This document shows, piece by piece, positions 29,403 to 37,572 of a DNA stretch of 64,000 bases. The stretch covers positions 1,098,837-1,162,836 of the forward strand of contig NZ_CP071935.1 of assembly GCF_030062585.1 (NCBI RefSeq), in the 5' to 3' direction. The DNA is from Helicobacter pylori. GTDB taxonomy: Bacteria; Campylobacterota; Campylobacteria; Campylobacterales; Helicobacteraceae. The stretch's first letter is position 1. Each line of letters begins with the position of its first letter. The translations under genes were made by a program, and so were the position numbers. The notes under the pieces are model-generated. The model was not told the origin of the DNA. It saw nothing but the letters and a program-made list of their open reading frames with translations, and ran no database searches.

Positions 29403-31321
29403 TGCAAGGGTTTTTAAGAAGCCTGTTTTTTGGGGTTAAAAAGATCCCTAAGCGATTCGCTCCCCTAGTAGAAAAGGGCGTTTTAAAAGAAGCGCTTCAA
29501 TCAAATAAGGATCGCTATTTTTTAAAAGAAGGCTTTGATATAGGCAAAATTGAGCGGGCAGAAAATAAGGCGTTTTTCATTTCTTTAGCGAAAAATTACC
29601 CTAAAGACCCTTTAATCAAAAACTTACCCTCATCTTTTAAAACAGACGCTTTGATTTTATGCCAAATAGAATATTCTAAAAAACGCCCCATAGCCTTTTT
29701 TAAAGCCGCTCTTTTAAATGCAGATCACACGATGATAGCTTACCTGGCTAAAGAAAAAAACCAGATTGTGGCTATCCCTTTTAAAGAGCCTTTTAAAAAA
29801 CCTATTTCTTTAAAGCACAGCCAAAGATCCTTATTAGCATTGCCCAGGCATTGCGTGGTGAAGATCGATCTTAAAAAGCGTGAAATCAGCAAAATTTTAG
29901 GGGCTTTAGAAGACCCTTTAATAGATGAAAACCTTTCTTTAAGCCTTTTTGACAGGGTGAAGGATTTTTCAAAAGATTGTTTGAATTTAGCCCAACATTA
30001 CGCGCAACTTAAAGCGAGCGATTTTAAAGACAGGATCGATTATTCTCACATCCCTTTCATCACCATTGACCCCAAAGACGCTAAAGATTTTGACGATGCG
30101 ATTTTTTATGACCAAGAAAAAAGGGTTTTGTTTGTGGCGGTTGCTGATGTGAGCGAATTTGTGCCGAAACATTCCAGTTTGGATAAAGAAGCTAGGATTA
30201 GGGGCTTTAGCGTGTATTTCCCTAACAGCGTCTATCCCATGCTGCCTTTGAGTTTGTCTCAAGGGGCATGCTCATTAAAAGCGTTTGAAAAACGCCTGGC
30301 TTTAGTGTATGAAATCCCTTTAGATAATTTGAAAAACGCCCGATTATCTCAAGGCGTTATTGAAGTTAAGGCTAATTGCGTTTATGAAGAAATCAATCAT
30401 TTTTTAAATACCCAACAAAGCTCGTTGGATAAAGATTTGCAACAAAGCCTTTTGGGGTTTTTAGAGGTGGCTTTAAAGTTAAAAAAGGAGCGTTTAAAAA
30501 AAGGGTTTAATTTCAATTCGTTTGAAAACAAGCTGTATTTGAATAAAGAAGGGCGTATAGAAAAAATTGAAACGCAAAAAGAAAGCGATGCGCACACCCT
30601 TATAGAAGAAGCCATGCTCTTAGCCAACCAATCTAGCGCGAGGTTATTGGATGAGCATTTTCACAATAAGGGGATATACCGCACCCATAAAGAGCCAAGT
30701 TTGGAGCAGCAAAAACGCCTTTACGCTAAGCTTTTTGATTATGAGATTGTGCGTCCTAAAAACATGGGCTTTTTTCCTTTTTTAGAGCATGCTTTAAAGA
30801 TAGCCAAAGAAAAGAGTATAGAAAGAGAAGTTTCACGCTTGATTATTAAGTCTCAAAATTTAGCCCTTTATAGCCCCATGCAAGAAAGCCATTTTGGTTT
30901 GGGGTTTGCCAGCTATACGCATTTCACTTCGCCCATTAGACGATACAGCGATCTAGCCTTACACAGGCTTTTAAAAGAATTATTATTCCATCAAGCTAAA
31001 GGCTGCTCGTATTTGTTAGAAGAAACGCCTGAATTATGCGCTGAGTTGAACGCTTTACAAAAAAAGACCGCTTTGATTGAAAGGGATTTTGTCAAACGCA
31101 AATTCGCTCGCTTGGCTTTAGAATTTTTAGAAAAAGAATTTTTGGGCGTGGTTTTAGAGGTTAAAGATTGGGTAGTGGTGGGGTTAAAAGAATTTATAGG
31201 GCTTAAAGTTTTAGTCAAAACGAACAAGGTTTTTAAACCCTTAGAAAAGGTGCGCGTTACAATCACGCATGCGGATTTGATTTTAGGGCAAGTTAGAGGC
31301 GAAATCATAGACAAGGATTAA
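29402..31321 (+). CDS. rnr: Ribonuclease R
   Basis: 639 aa 3'-5' exoribonuclease of the RNB family that degrades structured RNA. The catalytic aspartates are in TIDPKDAKDFDDAIF, and the later RNB motif is FASYTHFTSPIRRYSDLALHR (within about 500-525). A C-terminal S1-like region follows. The N-terminal cold-shock part is shorter than in E. coli (813 aa). The ATG at 29402 overlaps the aroE stop; a TTG three bases earlier is less likely. Six bases separate it from holA. Confidence 0.94.
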   Translation: MQGFLRSLFFGVKKIPKRFAPLVEKGVLKEALQSNKDRYFLKEGFDIGKIERAENKAFFISLAKNYPKDPLIKNLPSSFKTDALILCQIEYSKKRPIAFFKAALLNADHTMIAYLAKEKNQIVAIPFKEPFKKPISLKHSQRSLLALPRHCVVKIDLKKREISKILGALEDPLIDENLSLSLFDRVKDFSKDCLNLAQHYAQLKASDFKDRIDYSHIPFITIDPKDAKDFDDAIFYDQEKRVLFVAVADVSEFVPKHSSLDKEARIRGFSVYFPNSVYPMLPLSLSQGACSLKAFEKRLALVYEIPLDNLKNARLSQGVIEVKANCVYEEINHFLNTQQSSLDKDLQQSLLGFLEVALKLKKERLKKGFNFNSFENKLYLNKEGRIEKIETQKESDAHTLIEEAMLLANQSSARLLDEHFHNKGIYRTHKEPSLEQQKRLYAKLFDYEIVRPKNMGFFPFLEHALKIAKEKSIEREVSRLIIKSQNLALYSPMQESHFGLGFASYTHFTSPIRRYSDLALHRLLKELLFHQAKGCSYLLEETPELCAELNALQKKTALIERDFVKRKFARLALEFLEKEFLGVVLEVKDWVVVGLKEFIGLKVLVKTNKVFKPLEKVRVTITHADLILGQVRGEIIDKD

Positions 31322-31326
31322 AGAGT

Positions 31327-32349
31327 ATGTATCGTAAAGATTTGGACCATTATTTAAAACAGCGCCTCCCTAAAGCGGTGTTTTTGTATGGGGAGTTTGA
31401 TTTTTTCATCCATTATTATATTCAAACGATTAGCACGCTTTTTAAGCTCAGTAACCCTGACACAGAAACTTCGCTTTTTTATGCGAGCGATTATGAAAAA
31501 AATCAGATTGCGACCCTTTTAGAGCAGGATTCTTTATTTGGAGGGAGCAGTTTAGTCATTTTAAAACTGGATTTTGCACTGCATAAGAAATTTAAGGAAA
31601 ATGATATCAATCTTTTTTTAAAGGCTTTAGAGCGGCCTAGCCATAACAGGCTTATCATAGGGCTTTATAATGCTAAAAGCGACACCACCAAATACAAATA
31701 CAGCAGCGATACTATCGTTAAATTTTTCCAAAAAAGCCCCTTGAAAGATGAAGCGATCTGCACGCGCTTTTTTACCCCTAAAACTTGGGAGAGTTTGAAA
31801 TTCTTACAAGAAAGGGCTAATCTTTTACATTTAGACATCAGCAGCCATCTTTTAAACGCTCTTTTTGAAACCAATAACGAAGATTTAAGCATTTCGTTTA
31901 ATGATTTAGACAAGTTGGCGGTTCTAAAGGCACCCATCGCTTTAGAAGACATTCAAGAATTAAGCTCCAATGCGGGGGATATGGATTTGCAAAAGCTCAT
32001 TTTAGGGCTTTTTTTGAAAAAAAGCGTTCTTGATATTTATGATTATTTGTTAAAAGAGGGCAAAAAGGATGCGGATATTTTAAGGGGGTTAGAGCGCTAT
32101 TTTTACCAGCTTTTTTTATTTTTCGCCCACATTAAAACAACCGGTTTAATGGACGCTAAAGAGGTTTTAGGCTATGTTCCTCCTAAAGAGATTGCTGAAA
32201 ATTACGCTAAAAACGCCTTGCGTTTGAAAGAAGCCGGCTATAAGAGGGTTTTTGAAATTTTTAGGTTATGGCACATTCAAAGCATGCAAGGGCAAAAGGA
32301 ATTGGGCTTTTTGTATTTGACCTCCATTCAAAAAATCATTAACCCTTAA
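31327..32349 (+). CDS. holA: DNA polymerase III delta subunit
   Basis: 340 aa clamp-loader subunit that opens the sliding clamp. Sequence identity to model delta proteins is low, but the N-terminal VFLYGEFDFFIHYYI (degenerate P-loop region), a central helical collar and the C-terminal helices (LGLFLKKSVLDIYDYLL) fit the family, and the place between rnr and rpsF matches the annotated holA of H. pylori. It begins six bases after rnr. Confidence 0.85.
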   Translation: MYRKDLDHYLKQRLPKAVFLYGEFDFFIHYYIQTISTLFKLSNPDTETSLFYASDYEKNQIATLLEQDSLFGGSSLVILKLDFALHKKFKENDINLFLKALERPSHNRLIIGLYNAKSDTTKYKYSSDTIVKFFQKSPLKDEAICTRFFTPKTWESLKFLQERANLLHLDISSHLLNALFETNNEDLSISFNDLDKLAVLKAPIALEDIQELSSNAGDMDLQKLILGLFLKKSVLDIYDYLLKEGKKDADILRGLERYFYQLFLFFAHIKTTGLMDAKEVLGYVPPKEIAENYAKNALRLKEAGYKRVFEIFRLWHIQSMQGQKELGFLYLTSIQKIINP

Positions 32350-32430
32350 AAAATGTTGAAAGGTGTTTTAGTTTTGGGTTTTAATGATTCAATAAAACTA
32401 AATTTAATCCAAAAACAAGCGAAAGCAAGG

Positions 32431-32436
32431 TATAAT
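32431..32436 (+). promoter_or_regulatory. -10 box of the rpsF-ssb-rpsR operon
   Basis: Perfect TATAAT, about 68 bases before the rpsF ATG. The predicted leader is about 60 bases and contains a CTTTTTT/AAAAAAG hairpin around 32459-32480. It could regulate the ribosomal operon, but no S6:S18-type motif is recognised. Confidence 0.65.
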
Positions 32437-32503
32437 TGAAAGTTTTTTTAGACCTTGCTCTTTTTTAGTAAAAAAAAGGGCTATACAACCACAAGGAGAA
32501 TGG

Positions 32504-32932
32504 ATGAGGCATTATGAAACGATGTTTATTCTCAAACCTACTTTAGTAGAAGAAGAGATTAAATCCAAAATTGAGTTTTATAGAGAAGTGATCACTAAGC
32601 ACCATGGCGTGATTGAAACGAGCCTGGATATGGGCATGCGTAATTTGGCTTATGAAATCAAAAAGCACAAAAGAGGCTATTATTATGTGGCGTATTTCAA
32701 AGCAGAGCCGTCAATGATTTTAGAGCTTGAACGATTGTATCGCATCAATGAAGATGTGTTGCGTTTCATTGTGATCAAATACGAAAGCAAGAAAGAAGTA
32801 GAAGCGTGGCATGCGTTAGTGGATAGGGCTAATAAAAAGCCATCGCACGCTAAAGAAAAACACGAAAAAACCGAACACACGCATTCTCACCATGTAGAGG
32901 AAGCAGAAAGCGTAGGATCTCATAGCGAATAA
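32504..32932 (+). CDS. rpsF: 30S ribosomal protein S6 with histidine-rich tail
   Basis: 142 aa. The first 100 residues are the S6 ferredoxin-like fold ([12 protein letters not shown] at the start), which pairs with S18 on the small subunit platform. The last 40 residues are a Lys/His/Glu-rich extension ([16 protein letters not shown]), with seven His in that part, unlike the short tail in most bacteria. AAGGAG precedes the ATG. It is the first gene of the classical rpsF-ssb-rpsR operon. Confidence 0.97.
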   Translation: MRHYETMFILKPTLVEEEIKSKIEFYREVITKHHGVIETSLDMGMRNLAYEIKKHKRGYYYVAYFKAEPSMILELERLYRINEDVLRFIVIKYESKKEVEAWHALVDRANKKPSHAKEKHEKTEHTHSHHVEEAESVGSHSE

Positions 32933-32941
32933 GGGCTTATC

Positions 32942-33487
32942 ATGTTTAATAAAGTGATTATGGTAGGGCGTTTGACTAGGAATGTGGAGTTGAAATATTT
33001 GCCTAGCGGCTCGGCTGCGGCTACAATAGGTTTAGCCACAAGCAGGCGTTTTAAAAAGCAAGACGGCACGCTAGGCGAAGAAGTGTGCTTTATAGATGCG
33101 CGTTTGTTCGGGCGAACGGCTGAAATCGCTAACCAGTATTTGAGCAAGGGTTCAAGCGTTTTGATAGAAGGGCGTTTGACTTATGAGAGTTGGATGGATC
33201 AAACGGGTAAAAAAAATTCCCGCCACACTATCACAGCGGACTCGTTGCAATTTATGGATAAAAAGTCAGACAATCCCCAAGCAAACGCCATGCAAGATAG
33301 CATGATGCATGAGAATTTCAACAACGCTTATCCCGCTAATCATAACGCTCCTAGCCAAGATCCTTTTAACCAAGCCCAAAGCTATCCACAAAACGCTTAC
33401 GCTAAAGAGAATTTACAAGCACAGCCGTCCAAGTATCAAAACAGCGTGCCTGAAATCAATATTGATGAAGAAGAAATCCCCTTTTAA
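32942..33487 (+). CDS. ssb: Single-stranded DNA-binding protein
   Basis: 181 aa. The OB-fold domain covers residues 1-110 ([20 protein letters not shown] at the start, [17 protein letters not shown]). A Gln/Asn/Pro-rich linker leads to the acidic tip DEEEIPF, the docking peptide for replication and repair proteins. Nine bases separate it from rpsF. Normal length for SSB. Confidence 0.97.
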   Translation: MFNKVIMVGRLTRNVELKYLPSGSAAATIGLATSRRFKKQDGTLGEEVCFIDARLFGRTAEIANQYLSKGSSVLIEGRLTYESWMDQTGKKNSRHTITADSLQFMDKKSDNPQANAMQDSMMHENFNNAYPANHNAPSQDPFNQAQSYPQNAYAKENLQAQPSKYQNSVPEINIDEEEIPF

Positions 33488-33509
33488 GGGTTAAAATTAA
33501 GGAGACATT

Positions 33510-33767
33510 ATGGAAAGAAAACGCTATTCAAAACGCTATTGCAAATACACTGAAGCTAAAATCAGCTTTATTGACTATAAAGATTTAGACATGCTCAAGC
33601 ACACGCTATCAGAGCGCTATAAAATCATGCCAAGGAGATTGACAGGCAATAGCAAAAAGTGGCAAGAAAGGGTGGAAGTAGCGATCAAAAGAGCCCGCCA
33701 CATGGCTTTAATCCCCTACATTGTGGACAGGAAAAAAGTCGTGGATAGCCCTTTTAAACAGCACTAA
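33510..33767 (+). CDS. rpsR: 30S ribosomal protein S18
   Basis: 85 aa basic protein that binds S6 in the 30S subunit. [20 protein letters not shown] followed by [11 protein letters not shown] is typical of the family. AAGGAG precedes the ATG, and the gene closes the rpsF operon. Two cysteine residues are missing except one (YCKYTEAK), so the zinc-type S18 is not suggested. Confidence 0.96.
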   Translation: MERKRYSKRYCKYTEAKISFIDYKDLDMLKHTLSERYKIMPRRLTGNSKKWQERVEVAIKRARHMALIPYIVDRKKVVDSPFKQH

Positions 33768-33773
33768 ATTTTT

Positions 33774-33800
33774 AGGGCTAATAGGGGGCATGCCCTTTTT
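33774..33800 (+). terminator. Terminator of the rpsF operon
   Basis: AGGGC pairs with GCCCT across a 13-base loop, directly followed by five T. It lies seven bases after the rpsR stop, and the first T of the following repeat array extends the T-run. Confidence 0.6.
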
Positions 33801-33866
33801 AATCTTATTTAATCTTATTTAATCTTATTTAATCTTATTTAATCTTATTTAATCTTATTTAATCTT
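33797..33866 (+). repeat. Tandem 10-bp repeat AATCTTATTT, 6.6 copies
   Basis: The unit AATCTTATTT is repeated six times without error from 33801 to 33860, plus a partial AATCTT. It sits right after the rpsR terminator, about 460 bases before babA. Being perfect, it must be young or unstable. It is not in a coding frame that I can support. Confidence 0.9.
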
Positions 33867-34042
33867 GGCTTGGCTTTTATGGAGCGTTAGCGGTAAAAAC
33901 GATTAAAATCCCCCTTAAAACCACCCAAGCAGAAATCCCAAATATCTCTAGTGTTTGGGTGCTTCATGACAAAATGAAAAAGCTTGATTTTAGCGGTGGT
34001 TTCTTGAGCGTTATTAGAAATCTAGTGGGAATGCTATTTTAA
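33863..34042 (+). pseudogene. Possible ORF remnant between rpsR and babA
   Basis: An open stretch of 59 codons with no start codon near its beginning. The residues in the middle read TTQAEIPNISSVWVLHDKM and later GGFLSVIRNLVGMLF, which look like a real protein rather than random translation. It follows the 10-bp repeats directly, whose unit is not a multiple of three, so copy number could once have switched its frame. I do not recognise the family. The rest of the gap to babA holds only the promoter and a T14 run. Confidence 0.3.
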
Positions 34043-34186
34043 AATACCCCCTTGAAGAGTTTTACAACCAAGTCTAAAACGATCCCACCAAGCAATCAAA
34101 CCCCCATTTTTACCGCTATCTTGATTAAACCTAATTTTAAAACCTTTCTAATCATTTAAAATAGCTCAAAAATACCCCAAAAACCC

Positions 34187-34253
34187 TTTTTTTTTTTTTT
34201 GAAACAACAAAACGCCAAATTAGCACAAAAATCTTATCAATCCATGCTATATT
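34187..34253 (+). promoter_or_regulatory. babA promoter region with T14 tract
   Basis: Fourteen T (34187-34200) are followed 44 bases later by an extended -10 type TGCTATATT (TATATT at 34248-34253). The ATG is at 34324 behind CAAGGAG. Homopolymer tracts in bab promoters are known sites of slippage that tune transcription; here the tract would sit near the -60 position. Confidence 0.5.
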
Positions 34254-34323
34254 AACGAAATCTTGTGATAAGATCTTATTCTTTAAGAGACTTACCTAAC
34301 CATTTTAATTTCAAGGAGAAAAC

Positions 34324-36549
34324 ATGAAAAAACACATCCTTTCATTAACTTTAGGTTCGCTTTTAGTTTCCACTTTGAGCGCTGAAGACGACGGCTTTTA
34401 CACAAGCGTAGGCTATCAAATCGGTGAAGCCGCTCAAATGGTATCAAACACCAAAGGCATCCAACAGCTTTCAGATAATTATGAAAACTTGAGCAAGCTT
34501 TTAACCAGATACAGCACCCTAAACAACTTCATCCAATTGGCCTCTGACCCGAGCGCGATCAACGCGGCGCGTGAAAACCTGGGCGCGAGCGCGAAGAACT
34601 TGATCGGCGATACCAAAACTTCCCCGGCCTATCAAGCCGTGCTTTTAGCGATCAATGCAGCGGTAGGGTTTTGGAATGTCTTAGGCTATGCCACGCAATG
34701 CGGGGGTAATGGTAATCAAAAAAGCGCCTCTTCAACCACCATATTCAACAACGAGCCAGGGTATCGATCCACTTCCATCACTTGTAGTTATAACAATCTG
34801 GAAATTGGAAGAGAGGGCGTTATGAGTATTGATAACATGAAAAAGCTTAACGAAGCCTATCAAATCCTCCAAGCGGCTTTAAAGAAAGGCTTACCCGCGC
34901 TCAAAAACAACAACGGGACGCTTAGCGAAGTAAAATATACTTACACATGCTCAGGGGAAGGGAATAATAACTGCTCGAAAGAAGCCACAGGTGTAGATAA
35001 CCAAGACGGCGGAACCAAGACTGAAACCCAAACCATAGACGGCAAAACCGTAACCACCACGATCAGTTCAAAAGTCGTTGATTCGGTAGCACCAGGTAAT
35101 ACATCAGGTGTCTCCTACACCGAAATCACCAACAAATTAGATGGTGTGCCTGATAGCGCTCAAGCGCTCTTAGCGCAAGCGAGCACGCTCATTAACACCA
35201 TCAACGACGCATGCCCATGGTTTAGTGTAACTAATAAGAATGGTGGCCCACAGATGAACCCGACTTCAGGGGGTTTGTGCACTTTTAAAGATGAAATCAG
35301 CGCGATCCAAAAGATGATCACAGACGCGCAAGAGCTTGTCAATCAAACGAGCGTCATTAATAGCCATGAACAAACCACTCAAGTGGGAGGCAATGGAGGC
35401 AAGCCATTCAACCCTTTCACGGACGCAAGCTTTGCGCAAGGCATGCTCGCTAACGCTAGCGCACAAGTCAAAATGCTTAATTTATCCCATCAAGTGGGGC
35501 AAGCCATTAACCCTGACAATCTTACCGGGAATTTTAAAAAATTTGTTACAGGCTTTTTAGCCACATGCAACAACCCATCAACAGCTGGTACTGGTGGCAC
35601 ACAAGGTTCAGCTCCTGGCACAGTTACCACTCAAACTTTCGCTTCTGGTTGCGCGTATGTGGAACAAACCATAACGAATTTAACCAACAGCATCGCGCAC
35701 TTTGGCACTCAAGAGCAGCAAATACAGCAAGCCGAAAACATCGCTGACACTCTAGTGCATTTCAAATCTAGATACAGCGAATTAGGCAACACTTATAACA
35801 GCATCACCACCGCACTCTCTAATATCCCTAACGCGCAAAGCTTGCAAAATGTGGTGAGCAAAAAGAACAACCCCTATAGCCCGCAAGGCATAGAAACCAA
35901 TTATTACTTGAATCAAAACTCTTATAACCAAATCCAAACCATCAACCAAGAGCTAGGGCGTAACCCCTTTAGGAAATTGGGCATCGTCAGCTCTCAAACC
36001 AACAATGGTGCCATGAATGGGATCGGTATCCAGGTGGGCTATAAGCAATTCTTTGGCCAAAAAAGAAGGTGGGGCGCAAGATACTACGGCTTTTTTGATT
36101 ACAACCATGCGTTTATTAAATCCAGCTTTTTCAACTCGGCTTCTGATGTGTGGACTTATGGTTTTGGAGCGGACGCTCTCTATAACTTCATCAACGATAA
36201 AGCCACTAACTTTTTAGGCAAAAACAACAAGCTTTCTGTGGGGCTTTTTGGAGGCATTGCGTTAGCGGGCACTTCATGGCTTAATTCTGAATACGTGAAT
36301 TTAGCCACCGTGAATAACGTCTATAACGCTAAAATGAATGTGGCGAATTTCCAATTCTTATTCAACATGGGAGTGAGGATGAATTTAGCTAGGCCTAAGA
36401 AAAAAGGTAGCGATCATGCGGCTCAGCATGGGATTGAGTTAGGGCTTAAAATCCCCACCATCAACACGAACTATTATTCCTTTATGGGGGCTGAACTCAA
36501 ATACCGCAGGCTTTATAGCGTGTATTTGAATTATGTGTTCGCTTACTAG
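34324..36549 (+). CDS. babA: BabA blood-group antigen-binding adhesin
   Basis: 741 aa outer-membrane adhesin that binds fucosylated Lewis b on gastric mucosa. A 20-residue signal peptide ends LSA before EDDGFYTS. The mature protein has Cys106-Cys134 and Cys189-Cys197 loops, the latter being the CSGEGNNNC loop (CL2) that forms part of the glycan pocket. Residues aligned with Asn206, Asp233, Ser234 and Ser244 are all kept. The last 200 residues are the shared Hop beta-barrel ending in YVFAY. The signal sequence has no CT repeats, unlike BabB. The site beside rpsR is bab locus B. Lewis b binding is likely but not proved by sequence. Confidence 0.92.
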   Translation: MKKHILSLTLGSLLVSTLSAEDDGFYTSVGYQIGEAAQMVSNTKGIQQLSDNYENLSKLLTRYSTLNNFIQLASDPSAINAARENLGASAKNLIGDTKTSPAYQAVLLAINAAVGFWNVLGYATQCGGNGNQKSASSTTIFNNEPGYRSTSITCSYNNLEIGREGVMSIDNMKKLNEAYQILQAALKKGLPALKNNNGTLSEVKYTYTCSGEGNNNCSKEATGVDNQDGGTKTETQTIDGKTVTTTISSKVVDSVAPGNTSGVSYTEITNKLDGVPDSAQALLAQASTLINTINDACPWFSVTNKNGGPQMNPTSGGLCTFKDEISAIQKMITDAQELVNQTSVINSHEQTTQVGGNGGKPFNPFTDASFAQGMLANASAQVKMLNLSHQVGQAINPDNLTGNFKKFVTGFLATCNNPSTAGTGGTQGSAPGTVTTQTFASGCAYVEQTITNLTNSIAHFGTQEQQIQQAENIADTLVHFKSRYSELGNTYNSITTALSNIPNAQSLQNVVSKKNNPYSPQGIETNYYLNQNSYNQIQTINQELGRNPFRKLGIVSSQTNNGAMNGIGIQVGYKQFFGQKRRWGARYYGFFDYNHAFIKSSFFNSASDVWTYGFGADALYNFINDKATNFLGKNNKLSVGLFGGIALAGTSWLNSEYVNLATVNNVYNAKMNVANFQFLFNMGVRMNLARPKKKGSDHAAQHGIELGLKIPTINTNYYSFMGAELKYRRLYSVYLNYVFAY

Positions 36550-36555
36550 AAGCTA

Positions 36556-36595
36556 AAACCCCTTTATGGAACTCTCTCTTTTAAGGGGTTTCTTT
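36556..36595 (+). terminator. babA terminator
   Basis: AAACCCCTT (36556-36564) pairs with AAGGGGTTT (36583-36591) across an 18-base loop, followed by TCTTTT. It starts seven bases after the babA stop. Confidence 0.7.
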
Positions 36596-36920
36596 TGAAG
36601 CCTTTCTTTTTTTTTTGGAGGGGTTTAATTTTTTTGAAGCCTTTGTTTTTGGAGGGGTTTATTTTTTTTTGAAGCCTTTTTTTTAAATTCTCTTTTTTTA
36701 AACTCTTTCTTTTTTGAACTCTCTTTTTGTTTTGAACCCTTTCTTTTTTTAACCCTCTTTTTTTGGGGGGGTTTTTTTTGAACTCTTTTTGTTTTTTAAA
36801 CTCCCTTTTTAGGGGAGAACCCTTTGTTTTAAACTCTTTGTTTTTGAAACCTTTTTTTGAACTCCTTTTTTTGAACTCTCTTTTTTAAACCCTTTCTTTT
36901 TTAAAATTCTCTTTTTTGGG
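36592..36920 (+). repeat. T-rich degenerate repeat tract downstream of babA
   Basis: About 330 bases of strongly strand-biased sequence. GAAGCCTTT recurs at 36597, 36636 and 36671 with GGAGGGGTTT between copies, and later GAACTCTTTTT-like units follow. It includes T-runs of 8-10 and a G7 run at 36765-36771. No coding frame or known element is seen. The sequence can probably slip or form unusual structures, and it marks a recombination-prone edge of the bab locus. Confidence 0.75.
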
Positions 36921-36993
36921 GATTTTGATGAAAAATCCTTTTTAGCGTTTTTAGTCAGTGGAAAGCTTGACGCTAAGTTAAGCGATAATCTCT

Positions 36994-37011
36994 TAAAAAA
37001 GCGCTTTTTTA
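36994..37011. repeat. Perfect 18-bp palindrome
   Basis: TAAAAAAGCGCTTTTTTA, self-complementary with no loop. It could act as an intrinsic terminator in either direction (AAAAAAGCGC then TTTTTT) or as a binding site. It lies 100 bases before the small cationic ORF at 37114. Confidence 0.5.
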
Positions 37012-37113
37012 GGTGGGTTTAGTGGGGTTAAAAGGGAGAGAATAATCTCAAAGCGCTTTCTATATTCTCAAGAAAATAAAATAAAACTTTAAGAAAATGA
37101 GTTTTATAATAAA

Positions 37114-37212
37114 ATGAGAGCTAGAACGATAAAACAAAGTTTCAAAACCCATTTTTTAAAAATATTAAAGATAATAAAGATCATGGTGGGAATAAAGCTG
37201 AAAGTAACCTAA
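37114..37212 (+). CDS. Cationic 32-aa ORF resembling AapA toxins
   Basis: The peptide has nine Lys/Arg and no acidic residue. Its middle KQSFKTHFLKI aligns with KNSWKTLYLKI of the AapA1 toxin (recalled from memory): seven of eleven identical, two further aromatic matches. AapA peptides are small membrane toxins of type I toxin-antitoxin loci, silenced by an antisense RNA (IsoA). A TATATT box at 37061-37066 could serve it, and a perfect 9-bp hairpin follows at 37210-37238. The ribosome binding site is weak. It may be a decayed or divergent copy. Confidence 0.4.
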   Translation: MRARTIKQSFKTHFLKILKIIKIMVGIKLKVT

Positions 37213-37238
37213 CGCTTTAACCTAAAATCAAAGCGTTA
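37210..37238. terminator. Hairpin after the AapA-like ORF
   Basis: TAACGCTTT and AAAGCGTTA form a perfect 9-bp stem with an 11-base loop. The first stem base is the T of the ORF's TAA stop. No T-run follows on either strand, so it may be an RNA-stabilising 3' structure rather than a terminator. Confidence 0.45.
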
Positions 37239-37313
37239 AATCCAACCAAGCAACAAAGCAAAGACACCCTTTTAAAAAGCGTTTTAGCGTGTTTTCACAA
37301 AAATGACTAAACC

Positions 37314-37544
37314 TTAAACATGATCGGATTTTTGCTTTTCTCTATATTCTATAATCATGCTGTGGATTTCATCTTTTAATTTTAATTTTTGTTTTTTCAT
37401 GTGGCTGACTTCAGCGTCGCTAGCGTTTTGTTGCTCAGCGGTCTTGATGTCATCATCAAGCTGGTTGTGTTTCTCAAAAATCTTATCAAAATGCGGATTA
37501 TTCGCTTTTAACACGCTGATTTCGTCTCTAAATTCATGGAACAT
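37314..37544 (-). CDS. Small DUF465 coiled-coil protein
   Basis: 76 aa, a short helical protein (MFHEFRDEISVLKANNPHFD, then KHNQLDDDIKTAEQ and VSHMKKQKLKLKDEI) of the DUF465/YdcH type. No enzyme motif is present. AAAGGAG precedes the ATG. It is divergent from alaS, sharing an 118-base control region. Function is unknown; related proteins are cytoplasmic coiled coils of two helices. Confidence 0.8.
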   Translation of the reverse strand: MFHEFRDEISVLKANNPHFDKIFEKHNQLDDDIKTAEQQNASDAEVSHMKKQKLKLKDEIHSMIIEYREKQKSDHV

Positions 37545-37572
37545 GGTTTTCTCCTTTATTTTGGATGTTTAA

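Noticed and set aside
32443..32503. S6:S18-type autoregulatory leader before rpsF
   Set aside because: The leader has only an A/T hairpin; no CCG bulge or other element of the known motif was found by eye.
33797..33866. CRISPR array
   Set aside because: The 10-bp units are head to tail with no spacers, and no cas gene is in the window.
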